Shown here piece after piece: positions 22,924-30,628 of a stretch of DNA of 53,210 nucleotides. Source of the DNA: JBOFMT01 sp051658525. Its GTDB lineage: Bacteria; Bacillota_I; Bacilli_A; Erysipelotrichales; Erysipelotrichaceae. Where the stretch lies: positions 1 through 53,210 of the forward strand of contig JBOFMT010000102.1 in assembly GCA_051658525.1 (NCBI GenBank), read 5' to 3'. Position numbers and translations under genes: made by a program. Every line of letters begins with the position of its first letter. Position 1 is the first letter of the stretch. The notes under the pieces are model-generated. The model was not told the DNA's origin, did no database searches, and saw only the letters and a program-made list of their open reading frames with translations.

Positions 22924-23620
22924 TATCATGTTACAGTGGAAACTTGATTTACGGGATAAAGGCGTTGTTCTAACGTATTATGTTATTCCCTTGGTGTTCT
23001 TTTTATTTATGGGAAGTATTTTTACTTCCATCAATCCAGAGAGCTATCAAACCTTAATACCGAGTATGAGCATTTTTGCGATTTCCATGGGAGCGTTTTT
23101 AGGGACACCGCAAATCATCGTTACATTTTTCCATAGTCCGATGAAAAAAGCATATCAAATTGGAAAAATACCATTGTGGAGTGTAGTTGTTCAAACCATT
23201 GTTAGCGCATGGGTTCATCTTATAATTACGTCAGTGCTCGTAGTGTTGCTTGCACATCAACTTTATCAAGCCACGCTTCCACAGTCTTGGCTTGCTTACT
23301 TTGGTGTATTGAGTGTCTTTTTGCTCACCAGTATCTGCATTGGAGTGTTGCTTGGTTTACTCGTATCAAATATAAGTGCTTTGACATTGTTGTCTCAAGC
23401 ATTATTTTTACCCTCGATTCTATTGTCGGGTACGATGTTTCCTACTTCGATGCTGCCAACCGTACTTCAAAACGTTGCCAATATGGTTCCAGCTACCTTG
23501 GGATATGACTTGTTGGTTACACCGCGTTGGAGTGTTGAACTGTTTGCGTTAATTGCAATGTGTGTGGTTGCGTTGTTAGGGATTAGCTACAAATTGCATG
23601 CTGTACAAACAAAAGAATAA
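22904..23620 (+). CDS. ABC-2 type exporter permease
   Basis: 238 residues with six predicted membrane segments, including FFLFMGSIFTSIN, ISALTLLSQALFLPSILLSGTMFP and the conserved post-helix motif SGTMFPTSMLP typical of ABC-2 permeases. ATG codons stand at 22901 and 22904; the second has better spacing (6 bases) from GGGGG at 22893-22897. Forms one exporter with the preceding ATPase. Confidence 0.82.
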   Translation: MNALFYSIMLQWKLDLRDKGVVLTYYVIPLVFFLFMGSIFTSINPESYQTLIPSMSIFAISMGAFLGTPQIIVTFFHSPMKKAYQIGKIPLWSVVVQTIVSAWVHLIITSVLVVLLAHQLYQATLPQSWLAYFGVLSVFLLTSICIGVLLGLLVSNISALTLLSQALFLPSILLSGTMFPTSMLPTVLQNVANMVPATLGYDLLVTPRWSVELFALIAMCVVALLGISYKLHAVQTKE

Positions 23621-23687
23621 TCTACTGTATTAAGAATAGAGAATATCTTAAAAATAAACGAAGAACAGCAAACAAAGGAGGCGTATT

Positions 23688-24203
23688 ATGATTGTAGTAT
23701 TAAGTGATTGTAAGGTGAGTGAAGAAATCAAAGACTTACCAAATACCATAGTTTATGAATTGGATCAACTTGATATCCATCGGTGTATTGGATGTTACAG
23801 CTGTTGGGTAAAAACACCAGGCCAATGTATATTCCGTGATGCAGCCAACAAGATTACGGCAGACATTGCGGCTTGTGAACATGTCGTAATTATCAGTCGT
23901 ATCTTATATGGTGGCTATGCTCCGCTTATGAAAAAAATGGTGGAACGATTATTACCGTGTCAACAAGCATTCTTACGCATTCATCATGGTGAATTTCACC
24001 ATGTGCAGCGTGATGTAAAGGATAAGTATGCTTTGATCTTAGGATATGATGCAAAAGGGCAACATGAGCTACTTGAAGCCTTACTTGATCGCAATCAATA
24101 CAATATGTCATATCATGGATATAAAGTCAAAACGATAGAAGATCATCAACCAAGTACATTATGGAAGGAGGTAGTGAAATATGCAAACAGCGTATCTGCT
24201 TAA
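23688..24203 (+). CDS. flavodoxin-like oxidoreductase lacking the N-terminal FMN phosphate loop
   Basis: 171 residues, cytoplasmic. RCIGCYSCWVKTPGQCIFRDA (written here in part: CIGCYSCWVKTPGQC) is the cysteine motif of NAD(P)H-dependent FMN reductase-like proteins, and SRILYGGYAPLMKKMVERLLP is their second conserved region. But the first strand (MIVVLSDCKVS) lacks the SPR-type phosphate loop that starts such proteins. GGAGG precedes the ATG. It overlaps the next gene, another flavodoxin-like protein that does have such a loop, by 23 bp. The two may form a heteromer; this is inference. Confidence 0.7.
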   Translation: MIVVLSDCKVSEEIKDLPNTIVYELDQLDIHRCIGCYSCWVKTPGQCIFRDAANKITADIAACEHVVIISRILYGGYAPLMKKMVERLLPCQQAFLRIHHGEFHHVQRDVKDKYALILGYDAKGQHELLEALLDRNQYNMSYHGYKVKTIEDHQPSTLWKEVVKYANSVSA

Positions 24204-24792
24204 TGCAAGTCCTAGAGCACCTCGCTCCAATTCCAAAGGCTATCTTGCCTTTTTAGAAGCTGCACTCCAACAGCGTCACATCAGTGTGAAAAGTGGGATG
24301 TTGTTGGAAACAAATCACGATGATATTGCTAGTGAGATTGAAAAGATTCAAGATCTTGTGGTAGTGTTTCCGCTCTATGTGGATAGTATTCCTTGCGATT
24401 TACTCGCATTTCTTGAACTGCTAGTAGCACAAAAACAAGTACACCAATTGCATGTTATTATCAACTGTGGCTTTTTAGAGAGCAAACAAAATAATATTGC
24501 ACTCCAACAGCTCCAGTTTTTCACGCAACAAGCAGGATGGAAAATGGGTACCTCATTATCCATTGGTTCTGGAGAAGCAATCTTAGGTACGCCATTTAAA
24601 TCTATGGTCGAGAAAAAGACCAAAAAAATGGCACGTGCGATGGTGGAAAACAAGCCATTTACGCAGCATGTACAAATGCCATTGCCGAAATTTCTGTTTT
24701 TAAAAGCATCGACCAATTACTGGACAAAATATGGTGCTCGCTTTGGTGTAGATCCGCAAGGGTTAGCAGAGATGAAGGTCGAACCAAAATAA
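24181..24792 (+). CDS. flavodoxin-like protein with FMN phosphate loop
   Basis: 203 residues. It begins with the flavodoxin first strand and phosphate loop (TAYLLNASPRAPRSNSKGYL), has DLVVVFPLYVDSIPCDLLAFLELL as second FMN-contact region, and VIINCGFLES as third strand. It lacks the CxxC motif found in its neighbour. A C-terminal ~60 residues (KKTKKMARAMVENKPF and KFLFLKASTNYWTKYGARFG) is typical of a class of clostridial NAD(P)H-dependent oxidoreductases. GGAGG sits 8 bases upstream of the ATG. A terminator follows. Confidence 0.7.
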   Translation: MQTAYLLNASPRAPRSNSKGYLAFLEAALQQRHISVKSGMLLETNHDDIASEIEKIQDLVVVFPLYVDSIPCDLLAFLELLVAQKQVHQLHVIINCGFLESKQNNIALQQLQFFTQQAGWKMGTSLSIGSGEAILGTPFKSMVEKKTKKMARAMVENKPFTQHVQMPLPKFLFLKASTNYWTKYGARFGVDPQGLAEMKVEPK

Positions 24793-24804
24793 ATATGGAT
24801 AGAT

Positions 24805-24839
24805 AAAAAAGATAGTTTGTGATAAACTATCTTTTCTTT
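24805..24839 (+). terminator. terminator of the flavodoxin-like pair
   Basis: AAAAGATAGTTT/AAACTATCTTTT stem around GTGAT, followed by CTTT. Confidence 0.75.
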
Positions 24840-24953
24840 AGAGAGTATGGTTTTGAATTTGTGTATTTATACCATAATGATACGTAAAATTGAGTAAAAA
24901 CAAGAGAAATATGACCGTATTATTACCATCATTTATTTCTTTGTTTCACAAAC

Positions 24954-24982
24954 TTGCACCTCTATCCTCTTTCCCCTATAAT
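24954..24982 (+). promoter_or_regulatory. promoter of the DUF1461-maf operon
   Basis: TTGCAC (24954-24959), 17-bp spacer, TATAAT (24977-24982). The predicted start near 24989 shows that the upstream in-frame extension of the next gene is not translated. Confidence 0.8.
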
Positions 24983-25003
24983 AGTAGGACAGGGGGATTT
25001 ATT

Positions 25004-25717
25004 ATGCAAATACTCAAAAAAAGTTGTTATTATCTTGTTGCCATCGGTTGTATCGTTGTGCTCTTTTTAACATCCATTGATTTGAATGTGCGCAGCGAAT
25101 CCTTTTTTGTGAAACAATATCAAAGCCTAGATTTGTACAATTCCACCGGGATGAACCAACAGGATTACGTGGATGGCACCATGGCTTTGGTCGAGTATGT
25201 GCAAGGTAAGCGGGATAGTATTCAAATCCAAGTGAACATCAAAGGGAGCGAGGTCGATCTTTATAATGAGCGTGAAATTGCTCATATGGTCGATGTCTTA
25301 GATTTATACCAAAATGCAATGTTCGTACGCAATGGAATGCTAGTCCTTGTAGTCATCGCTTTGCTTGGTATCGTGATCTTAGAGACACTCAATCCAAATC
25401 GTGTGATTTCCTTATACCGTGCCCTTGTGAATACGAGTAAGGTGCTAGGTGTTGCACTTGCGTGTTTGCTCATTGTTGCCTTATTGGATTTTAATCTATT
25501 TTGGAATACATTCCATCACATCTTTTTTACCAATGATTTGTGGTTGCTAAACCCAGCGACCGATTGGATGATTCGAATGTTTCCACTTGAACTGTTTTAT
25601 GCCCTGGTATTTAATATTTTATTTACTTTTATTGCAGGATATATGATAATCTATATTCCGCTTAGAATACATATGAAAAGAGGTAGTCGTAATGAGAAGG
25701 ATTTTATTAGCGAGTGA
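25004..25717 (+). CDS. TIGR01906/DUF1461 integral membrane protein
   Basis: 237 residues with an N-terminal anchor (residues 10-28), an outside domain, and about four further membrane segments. Conserved parts are DLYN...EIAHMVDVLDLYQNA and FHHIFFTNDLWLLNPATD, followed by MFPLELFY, which mark the DUF1461 family of Bacillota. Function unknown. The start at 25004 is placed by GGGGG 9 bases upstream and by the promoter; a longer frame would start before the promoter. It overlaps maf by 26 bp, an arrangement worth noting for a shared unit. Confidence 0.8.
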   Translation: MQILKKSCYYLVAIGCIVVLFLTSIDLNVRSESFFVKQYQSLDLYNSTGMNQQDYVDGTMALVEYVQGKRDSIQIQVNIKGSEVDLYNEREIAHMVDVLDLYQNAMFVRNGMLVLVVIALLGIVILETLNPNRVISLYRALVNTSKVLGVALACLLIVALLDFNLFWNTFHHIFFTNDLWLLNPATDWMIRMFPLELFYALVFNILFTFIAGYMIIYIPLRIHMKRGSRNEKDFISE

Positions 25718-26258
25718 ATCGCCACGTAGACGTGAAATATTCATGAAAACGGATATTCCGTTTTACAGCAAAGGTGCACTCATCGATGAAACAATCGATG
25801 CAAGTTTACCGTTGGGTCAAGCGATTGAAGAGATTGCACGTAAGAAAGCCTTGGCTTTGTTAGAGAAAAATCCGGATGAATTGGTTGTTGGAGCGGATAC
25901 GGTTGTCGTGTTTGAAGGTAAGGTATTGGGAAAACCAAAAAGTGAAGAAGATGCCTATGCAATGTTGCATGCATTGAGTGGTAAAACACATGATGTAATC
26001 ACGGGTGTGAGCATTGTGTCTCAAGATCACCAGGAAACCTTCCACTGTGTAACAAGCGTTACGTTCTTAGAACTAAGTGAAGCTGAAATTCGTGCCTATA
26101 TTAAGACAAAAGAACCATTTGATAAGGCTGGAGCTTATGGAATTCAAGGAAATGGTGGATTACTAGTTGAAAAAATCGACGGAGACTATTATAATGTAGT
26201 AGGGCTTCCGATTTCGATGTTATATCGTAAATTGTTGCCACTGGTAAAAATGGATTAA
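25692..26258 (+). CDS. maf: Maf-like nucleoside triphosphate pyrophosphatase
   Basis: 188 residues, cytoplasmic house-cleaning enzyme hydrolysing non-canonical or dTTP/UTP-type nucleotides to monophosphates. LLASESPRRREIF carries the SxRR substrate loop; VVGADTVVVFEGKVLGKPKSEEDA, HDVITGV, EPFDKAGAYGIQG and YNVVGLPI are all present. Arg in the AGAYGIQG region follows the YhdE/Maf subfamily. The ribosome binding site AGAGG lies inside the upstream gene. The stop codon is followed without any gap by a tRNA gene. Confidence 0.92.
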   Translation: MRRILLASESPRRREIFMKTDIPFYSKGALIDETIDASLPLGQAIEEIARKKALALLEKNPDELVVGADTVVVFEGKVLGKPKSEEDAYAMLHALSGKTHDVITGVSIVSQDHQETFHCVTSVTFLELSEAEIRAYIKTKEPFDKAGAYGIQGNGGLLVEKIDGDYYNVVGLPISMLYRKLLPLVKMD

Positions 26259-26332
26259 GCCGCCATAGTTTAGTGGTAAAACAAAGCAATGGTAATGCTT
26301 AGCTACCAGTTCAATTCTGGTTGGCGGCACCA
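26259..26332 (+). tRNA. tRNA-Thr (anticodon GGU), CCA encoded
   Basis: Folds fully: acceptor GCCGCCA/TGGCGGC, D-stem GTTT/AAAC with loop AGTGGTA, anticodon stem AAGCA/TGCTT with loop ATGGTAA (anticodon GGT at 26291-26293, T33 kept), short variable region, T-stem ACCAG/CTGGT with loop TTCAATT, discriminator A and encoded CCA. By the anticodon it reads ACC/ACU threonine codons. The D-arm (AGTTTAGTGGTAAAAC) looks like that of tRNA-Gly. It starts at the base after the maf stop codon and has no promoter of its own, so it must be processed from the maf transcript. Confidence 0.9.
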
Positions 26333-26343
26333 TCAAAAACATC

Positions 26344-26367
26344 AAACCCCGATTCGGGGTTTTTTTG
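26344..26367 (+). terminator. terminator after tRNA-Thr
   Basis: ACCCCG/CGGGGT stem around ATT followed by seven Ts, 12 bases after the tRNA CCA end. Confidence 0.88.
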
Positions 26368-26383
26368 TTCAGAAAGGGAAAAT

Positions 26384-27160
26384 ATGAAATTATTCGGTAG
26401 TGATTATGATGGAACACTGTTTCGTCATCAGCAAATAAGTCAATATGATCTAGAACAAATCGCAGCATTTCGCGCTGCTGGACACCGCTTTGGTTTAGTA
26501 ACAGGGCGAAGTCTACAGTCTACACAGAAGGAAATCGAAAAGTATGGATTGGAGCTAGATTTTGTTATCACCAACAATGGTGGTGTAGTTCGTGTAGGTG
26601 ATACAACATTATTTCAAGCGGAAATTGATTTTTCTGCTGCTTGTGCGTTGCTTGAGATCTTAAAACAGCAACCAATTGCATCCTATGTTATCAATGATGG
26701 GTTTGCACGAAGTAAAACCATCGTGAACAAGACCATCGAAGATCTAAAATATGGGACACACCATGATTTATTAACAGAGGAAGCTTTGCTTGCTAAGGGA
26801 CGTGTTGCGCAAATAGTTTGTTCTTTAATCGAGGATGATACTGCTTTTGCACTCGCTGACCTTGTGAATACTAAGTTTAAAGCGACTATGGAAGCCTTTG
26901 TAAATGTGAATTGTGTTGATATCGTTCCAAAGGGAATTGATAAAGCCAAAGGACTTGCCTGTGTTGCGCGCCATTTTGATATTGAAACGACGAATATCTA
27001 CGCAGTTGGTGATAGCTATAATGATGTTCCAATGCTTTCGCAATACCATGGGTTTTTAATTGAGACTGAAGATCCAGTGATGTTGGCTGCTTGTAATACA
27101 ACGACAACCAGTGTTGGTGCAGCACTTGCGGAGGTTATCGATGAAGACAAGACGCTCTAG
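26384..27160 (+). CDS. Cof-type HAD phosphatase
   Basis: 258 residues, cytoplasmic. Motif I SDYDGTLF with nucleophile Asp7 and acid Asp9; motif II in VTGRS; Lys in FVNVNCVDIVPKGIDKAKG; motif IV GDSYNDVPML. The C2-type cap lies between motifs II and III. Such enzymes dephosphorylate sugar phosphates, phosphorylated cofactors or nucleotides. I start at ATG 26384, 6 bases after AAAGGGA and after the tRNA terminator. It overlaps the next gene by 20 bp. Confidence 0.88.
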   Translation: MKLFGSDYDGTLFRHQQISQYDLEQIAAFRAAGHRFGLVTGRSLQSTQKEIEKYGLELDFVITNNGGVVRVGDTTLFQAEIDFSAACALLEILKQQPIASYVINDGFARSKTIVNKTIEDLKYGTHHDLLTEEALLAKGRVAQIVCSLIEDDTAFALADLVNTKFKATMEAFVNVNCVDIVPKGIDKAKGLACVARHFDIETTNIYAVGDSYNDVPMLSQYHGFLIETEDPVMLAACNTTTTSVGAALAEVIDEDKTL

Positions 27161-27830
27161 ACCTGTTTTTATTGCGATGTTACTGTTCATCGCGATGATG
27201 GGTTTCTATCTTAGTGCTAATATGGAGTTGCCAGCGCGTTCCAAGCTTCAACTCGCAAATCTGTTGGAAAAACAAGGGTATGACGCGTTGGTGCAGGAAT
27301 CTAGTCAAGTTGGATTGGTGATTTTTCCTGAGCACCGTATAGCGAAAGAAGCCTATTATCAAACGATGCAAGTGTTACAAGAAAGTTTAGGTGTAGATGT
27401 GTATGTGGTAGATTATCCACTACAAATTACGTGGTTATCCTCTCAAACACTCGCTCGGATTCAAGCACAGGCAGAAGGTATTACAAGTTGGGTCTTATTG
27501 GGGCATGGAGCTGGTGTTGATCTGATGCTTACGCAAGCAACGGATGAAAAACTGGTTGTTGTCGATGGAATCGTAAAGCGAGATTTGAGCGAATATCGTG
27601 CTGATATCTTATCTATCTATGCATCGCGTAGTGGGATTGTGGATACGCAAAGTGAACTAGCTAGTCATAAACTCTATCCAAGTAGCACACAGTTTGTAAC
27701 CTTAGAAGGAGCCAATCACTCCTATTTTGCAGATATTGATGTGATGGCAGAAGATCATGTAGCAAGCTTTAATCAAAGGGAACAAATCGAGAAATTGAGT
27801 GAAACCATCAAATCTTGGATTGCACAATAA
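27141..27830 (+). CDS. alpha/beta-hydrolase-like protein without nucleophile serine
   Basis: 229 residues. An N-terminal hydrophobic anchor (residues 9-25) is followed by an alpha/beta-hydrolase fold of the Abhydrolase_5 type: GLVIFPEHRIAKEAYYQTMQ (usual FYPGGxVxPxAYxP), VVDYPL, then VLLGHGAGVDLML at the nucleophile elbow, and EGANHSYF holding the usual His. At the elbow the consensus GHSxGG is GHGAG, so residue 123 is Gly, not Ser. Ester hydrolysis by the normal mechanism looks impossible. Probably membrane-anchored and facing outside. GGAGG lies 6 bases before ATG 27141. Confidence 0.72.
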   Translation: MKTRRSRPVFIAMLLFIAMMGFYLSANMELPARSKLQLANLLEKQGYDALVQESSQVGLVIFPEHRIAKEAYYQTMQVLQESLGVDVYVVDYPLQITWLSSQTLARIQAQAEGITSWVLLGHGAGVDLMLTQATDEKLVVVDGIVKRDLSEYRADILSIYASRSGIVDTQSELASHKLYPSSTQFVTLEGANHSYFADIDVMAEDHVASFNQREQIEKLSETIKSWIAQ

Positions 27831-27845
27831 TAAACAAGAAAAATA

Positions 27846-27854
27846 TGATATAAT
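27846..27854 (+). promoter_or_regulatory. extended -10 promoter of cdaA-ybbR-glmM
   Basis: TGATATAAT: a perfect TATAAT (27849-27854) with the TG of an extended -10. No good -35 at the usual distance. Confidence 0.5.
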
Positions 27855-27882
27855 TTAGAATGCGAGAGGAGTGAATGCTAGA

Positions 27883-29262
27883 ATGTCAAAATATTTAACG
27901 TTAGCTAACACAATTCAAGTCCTACGGGTCTTGTTGGATATTGGAATCGTTTGGGTTCTTGTATACTACACATTAAAAATTGTAAAAAACAATACCAAAA
28001 CCATCCAAATTTTTAAGGGGATAATTTTTGTTATCTTCATCAAAGCCATTGCCAACCAATTTGGTTTGGTTACTTTGGATTTCCTTGCAAGTAATTTCAT
28101 CAACTGGGGATTCCTTGCGGTCATCATTATTTTCCAACCGGAAATACGTGGACTATTAGAAAACTTAGGAAAGACATCTGTCTTCTCTAAAATCAATACC
28201 TTAACGGTTAACGAGCGTGAAAACTTGGTAAACGAAATGATCAAATCGGTGAAAAAATTATCCGATGAACAAACTGGTGCTATTATTTCAATTGAACAGG
28301 GAACAAGCCTTGGTGAATTTGTTAAGACTGGTACAAAAATGAATTCAATTGTAACAAGTGAATTGTTATGTTCGATTTTCCTTCCAGGAACACCATTACA
28401 TGATGGTGCTGTTATCATCCAAGGGGACAAGATTGCTTGTGCAAGTGCGTATTTCCCGCCAACAGCGCTAGATTATCCTTCGAACTATGGAGCACGTCAC
28501 CGTGCTGCTATCGGTATTTCTGAAATTTCTGACTGTGTTACAATCGTTGTAAGTGAAGAAACAGGAACGATTAGCATTGCGGAAAAAGGGAAGTTAAAAG
28601 CGGTAAACTTAGAAGAATTACAAGTTTACTTGATGCAAACGATTTGTATGACACAAAGTGAAGTTGTGGTCCGTGAAAAGGTCGAACGCCGTGCACATAA
28701 CGAACATGGTAGTGAAGCAAACACCCAACCACAAGAAAGCTATATGAGCAATTTGTTGAATCGTGCAAAAAATATGATTGCACCTACGGTGGAAACACCA
28801 GAGGATTCCTTATTGGAAGCAATTGAAATTGTTGATTTAACACAACCGAAAAAACGCGTGAGTAAACCAAGAAAACCACGTGTGAAAAAAGAAAACAAAC
28901 CAGAAGTCGTTGCACAACTGGTTGAAGAAGTGGCACCAACTGTAATCGAAACGCATTTGGAAGATGTTGTGGAAGAAGAAGTGAGCGTTGAGAGCAAAGA
29001 CGAGGTTGTAGAACTTGTGGTAAGCCAGCAAGCATTGCATATTGCTGCGGATGCGAGTGTGTTACTTCCTCAAGAAGAAGTAGAGAAACCAAAACGTACG
29101 CGCAAACCACGTGTAAAAAAACAAGTGGATGAAGCAGCGAGCTTAGAGGCGAGTGAACCAGTGAAAAAAGTACGCAAGCCAAGAGCAAAAAAAGTTGCCG
29201 AACCAACAACCCTTGAGGAAACTGCGATACCTTCGCAACAAAGTGAAGGGAGTGAACAATAA
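27883..29262 (+). CDS. cdaA: diadenylate cyclase CdaA with long basic C-terminal extension
   Basis: Makes cyclic di-AMP from two ATP. Three membrane helices lie in residues 12-86 and a coiled linker in 105-130; the DAC domain carries LHDGAVII (DGA, 174-176) and NYGARHRAAIG (RHR, 205-207). The known enzyme ends near residue 270-280; here 459 residues include a tail of about 190, acidic and Ala/Val-rich, holding three related basic blocks: KPRKPRVKK (328-336), RTRKPRVKK (405-413) and KVRKPRAKK (429-437). ATG 27883 follows AGAGGAG by 11 bases; a GTG at 27871 overlaps that site. Its stop overlaps ybbR (TAATG). Confidence 0.93.
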   Translation: MSKYLTLANTIQVLRVLLDIGIVWVLVYYTLKIVKNNTKTIQIFKGIIFVIFIKAIANQFGLVTLDFLASNFINWGFLAVIIIFQPEIRGLLENLGKTSVFSKINTLTVNERENLVNEMIKSVKKLSDEQTGAIISIEQGTSLGEFVKTGTKMNSIVTSELLCSIFLPGTPLHDGAVIIQGDKIACASAYFPPTALDYPSNYGARHRAAIGISEISDCVTIVVSEETGTISIAEKGKLKAVNLEELQVYLMQTICMTQSEVVVREKVERRAHNEHGSEANTQPQESYMSNLLNRAKNMIAPTVETPEDSLLEAIEIVDLTQPKKRVSKPRKPRVKKENKPEVVAQLVEEVAPTVIETHLEDVVEEEVSVESKDEVVELVVSQQALHIAADASVLLPQEEVEKPKRTRKPRVKKQVDEAASLEASEPVKKVRKPRAKKVAEPTTLEETAIPSQQSEGSEQ

Positions 29263-30614
29263 TGCCAAGAAGAAAAGATCAAAGAAATAAAACGGAGCTT
29301 GCGAAAAAGATTGCGCAAGAAGGACAACGTTTTACCGATACCTACGAAGCGGTAGGAGCGAAACTTGTACGAGGGTTTCGTTGGATTAGTATGTGGGTGG
29401 ATAAAATCTTATTCAACCAAAAATATGGAAAACTCGTAGCATTGGCTTTGGCCATTATGTTGTTTTTCTCAATCAATATCAATGGAGATAGTGCGTTTAC
29501 AACAGCGGGAAGTGCGGATGTCATTAAAGATATTCCTGTTTCTGTTTTAGTGAACGATAGTGTTTATGAAGTAAAGGGGATTCCAGCGACAGTGAATGCA
29601 ACTGTAATTGGAGAACTTGCTGACGTACAACTCGTACGTAGTCAAAGCGACTATAAAGTCGTAGCTGACCTTTCTGGATTAACGGAAGGTACCCATGAAA
29701 TTGAACTTACACCGGTTGATTTTTCATCTCGTGTCGATGTGATTTTAACACCAAATAAAACGACGGTTACCATTTCTAAGAAAATGAGTCAAAGCTTTGT
29801 TTTAGGTTACGATTTTGTTAACCAGGATAAGATGAACAAGATTTATGCACTTGGAGTACCGGAGTTTGATCAAGGTGATGTGTTGGTACGTGCCAGTGAA
29901 TCAACGATCAATTCGATTGCTTTTGTTAAGGCACTCATTGATGTAAGTAATGTAACTGCTGATTTTGAAACAGAAGCAACGCTTGTTGCCTACGATCAAA
30001 ATGGAAATAAAGTAAGTGTAGATATTTTACCAAGTAAGGTAAATGTAAAAGTTGCGGTTACGGAACCGAAAAAAGACGTTCCGATTACCATAGAACCGAT
30101 TGGAACCATACCGGATGGCAAAGCCATCGCTAGTTTCCAATTGGATCATGATACGTTAACGCTGTATGGTCCAGATAGTGTATTGAGTAAAATCGATGAG
30201 TTGAAAATTCAAATTCCAACTGCAAATTTAACAAAAAATACGCAATTGACAATGCCTGTTATTTTACCTAATGGGGTAGCGAAGACAAGTGTAACCAAAG
30301 TAAATATTGATATTAAATTGGAAGATGCTGAAACAACGACAATCGATGATATTCCAATTACTTACATCAACAATACCCAAGGATACCAGTTTACGCCAAC
30401 CAATACGGATGAAGTTTATGCATCGGTTGTTTTAACGGGGGCGCAAAAAGTAATCGATAGCATTACGGCAGAGGATTTAACGGTTTATATCGATTTCGCT
30501 GAAGTGAGTGAAACAGGGACACAAGATGTAAAACTCTATGTTTCTGGAACGAATAAATTAGTTACGTATGCATTGGAAAAACCGACAATCAACTTAAAAG
30601 TAACAGCAAAATAG
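29262..30614 (+). CDS. ybbR: YbbR-domain protein CdaR, regulator of CdaA
   Basis: 450 residues. A cytoplasmic basic N terminus (residues 1-55) is longer than usual; one membrane helix lies at about 56-72; then several YbbR repeats outside the membrane, seen as recurring strands such as IKDIPVSVLVN, DVPITIEPIGTIPDGKAIASF and IDDIPITYINNTQGYQF. CdaR binds CdaA and modulates c-di-AMP production. The start codon overlaps the cdaA stop by one base, the usual coupling in cdaA-cdaR-glmM operons. Confidence 0.9.
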   Translation: MPRRKDQRNKTELAKKIAQEGQRFTDTYEAVGAKLVRGFRWISMWVDKILFNQKYGKLVALALAIMLFFSININGDSAFTTAGSADVIKDIPVSVLVNDSVYEVKGIPATVNATVIGELADVQLVRSQSDYKVVADLSGLTEGTHEIELTPVDFSSRVDVILTPNKTTVTISKKMSQSFVLGYDFVNQDKMNKIYALGVPEFDQGDVLVRASESTINSIAFVKALIDVSNVTADFETEATLVAYDQNGNKVSVDILPSKVNVKVAVTEPKKDVPITIEPIGTIPDGKAIASFQLDHDTLTLYGPDSVLSKIDELKIQIPTANLTKNTQLTMPVILPNGVAKTSVTKVNIDIKLEDAETTTIDDIPITYINNTQGYQFTPTNTDEVYASVVLTGAQKVIDSITAEDLTVYIDFAEVSETGTQDVKLYVSGTNKLVTYALEKPTINLKVTAK

Positions 30615-30628
30615 GAGGGAATTTTAGG

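Noticed and set aside
28784..29209. 141-codon minus-strand frame inside cdaA
   Set aside because: It is the antisense of the repetitive Glu/Lys tail of CdaA; the Leu/Val-rich translation is an artefact of that composition and there is no ribosome binding site.
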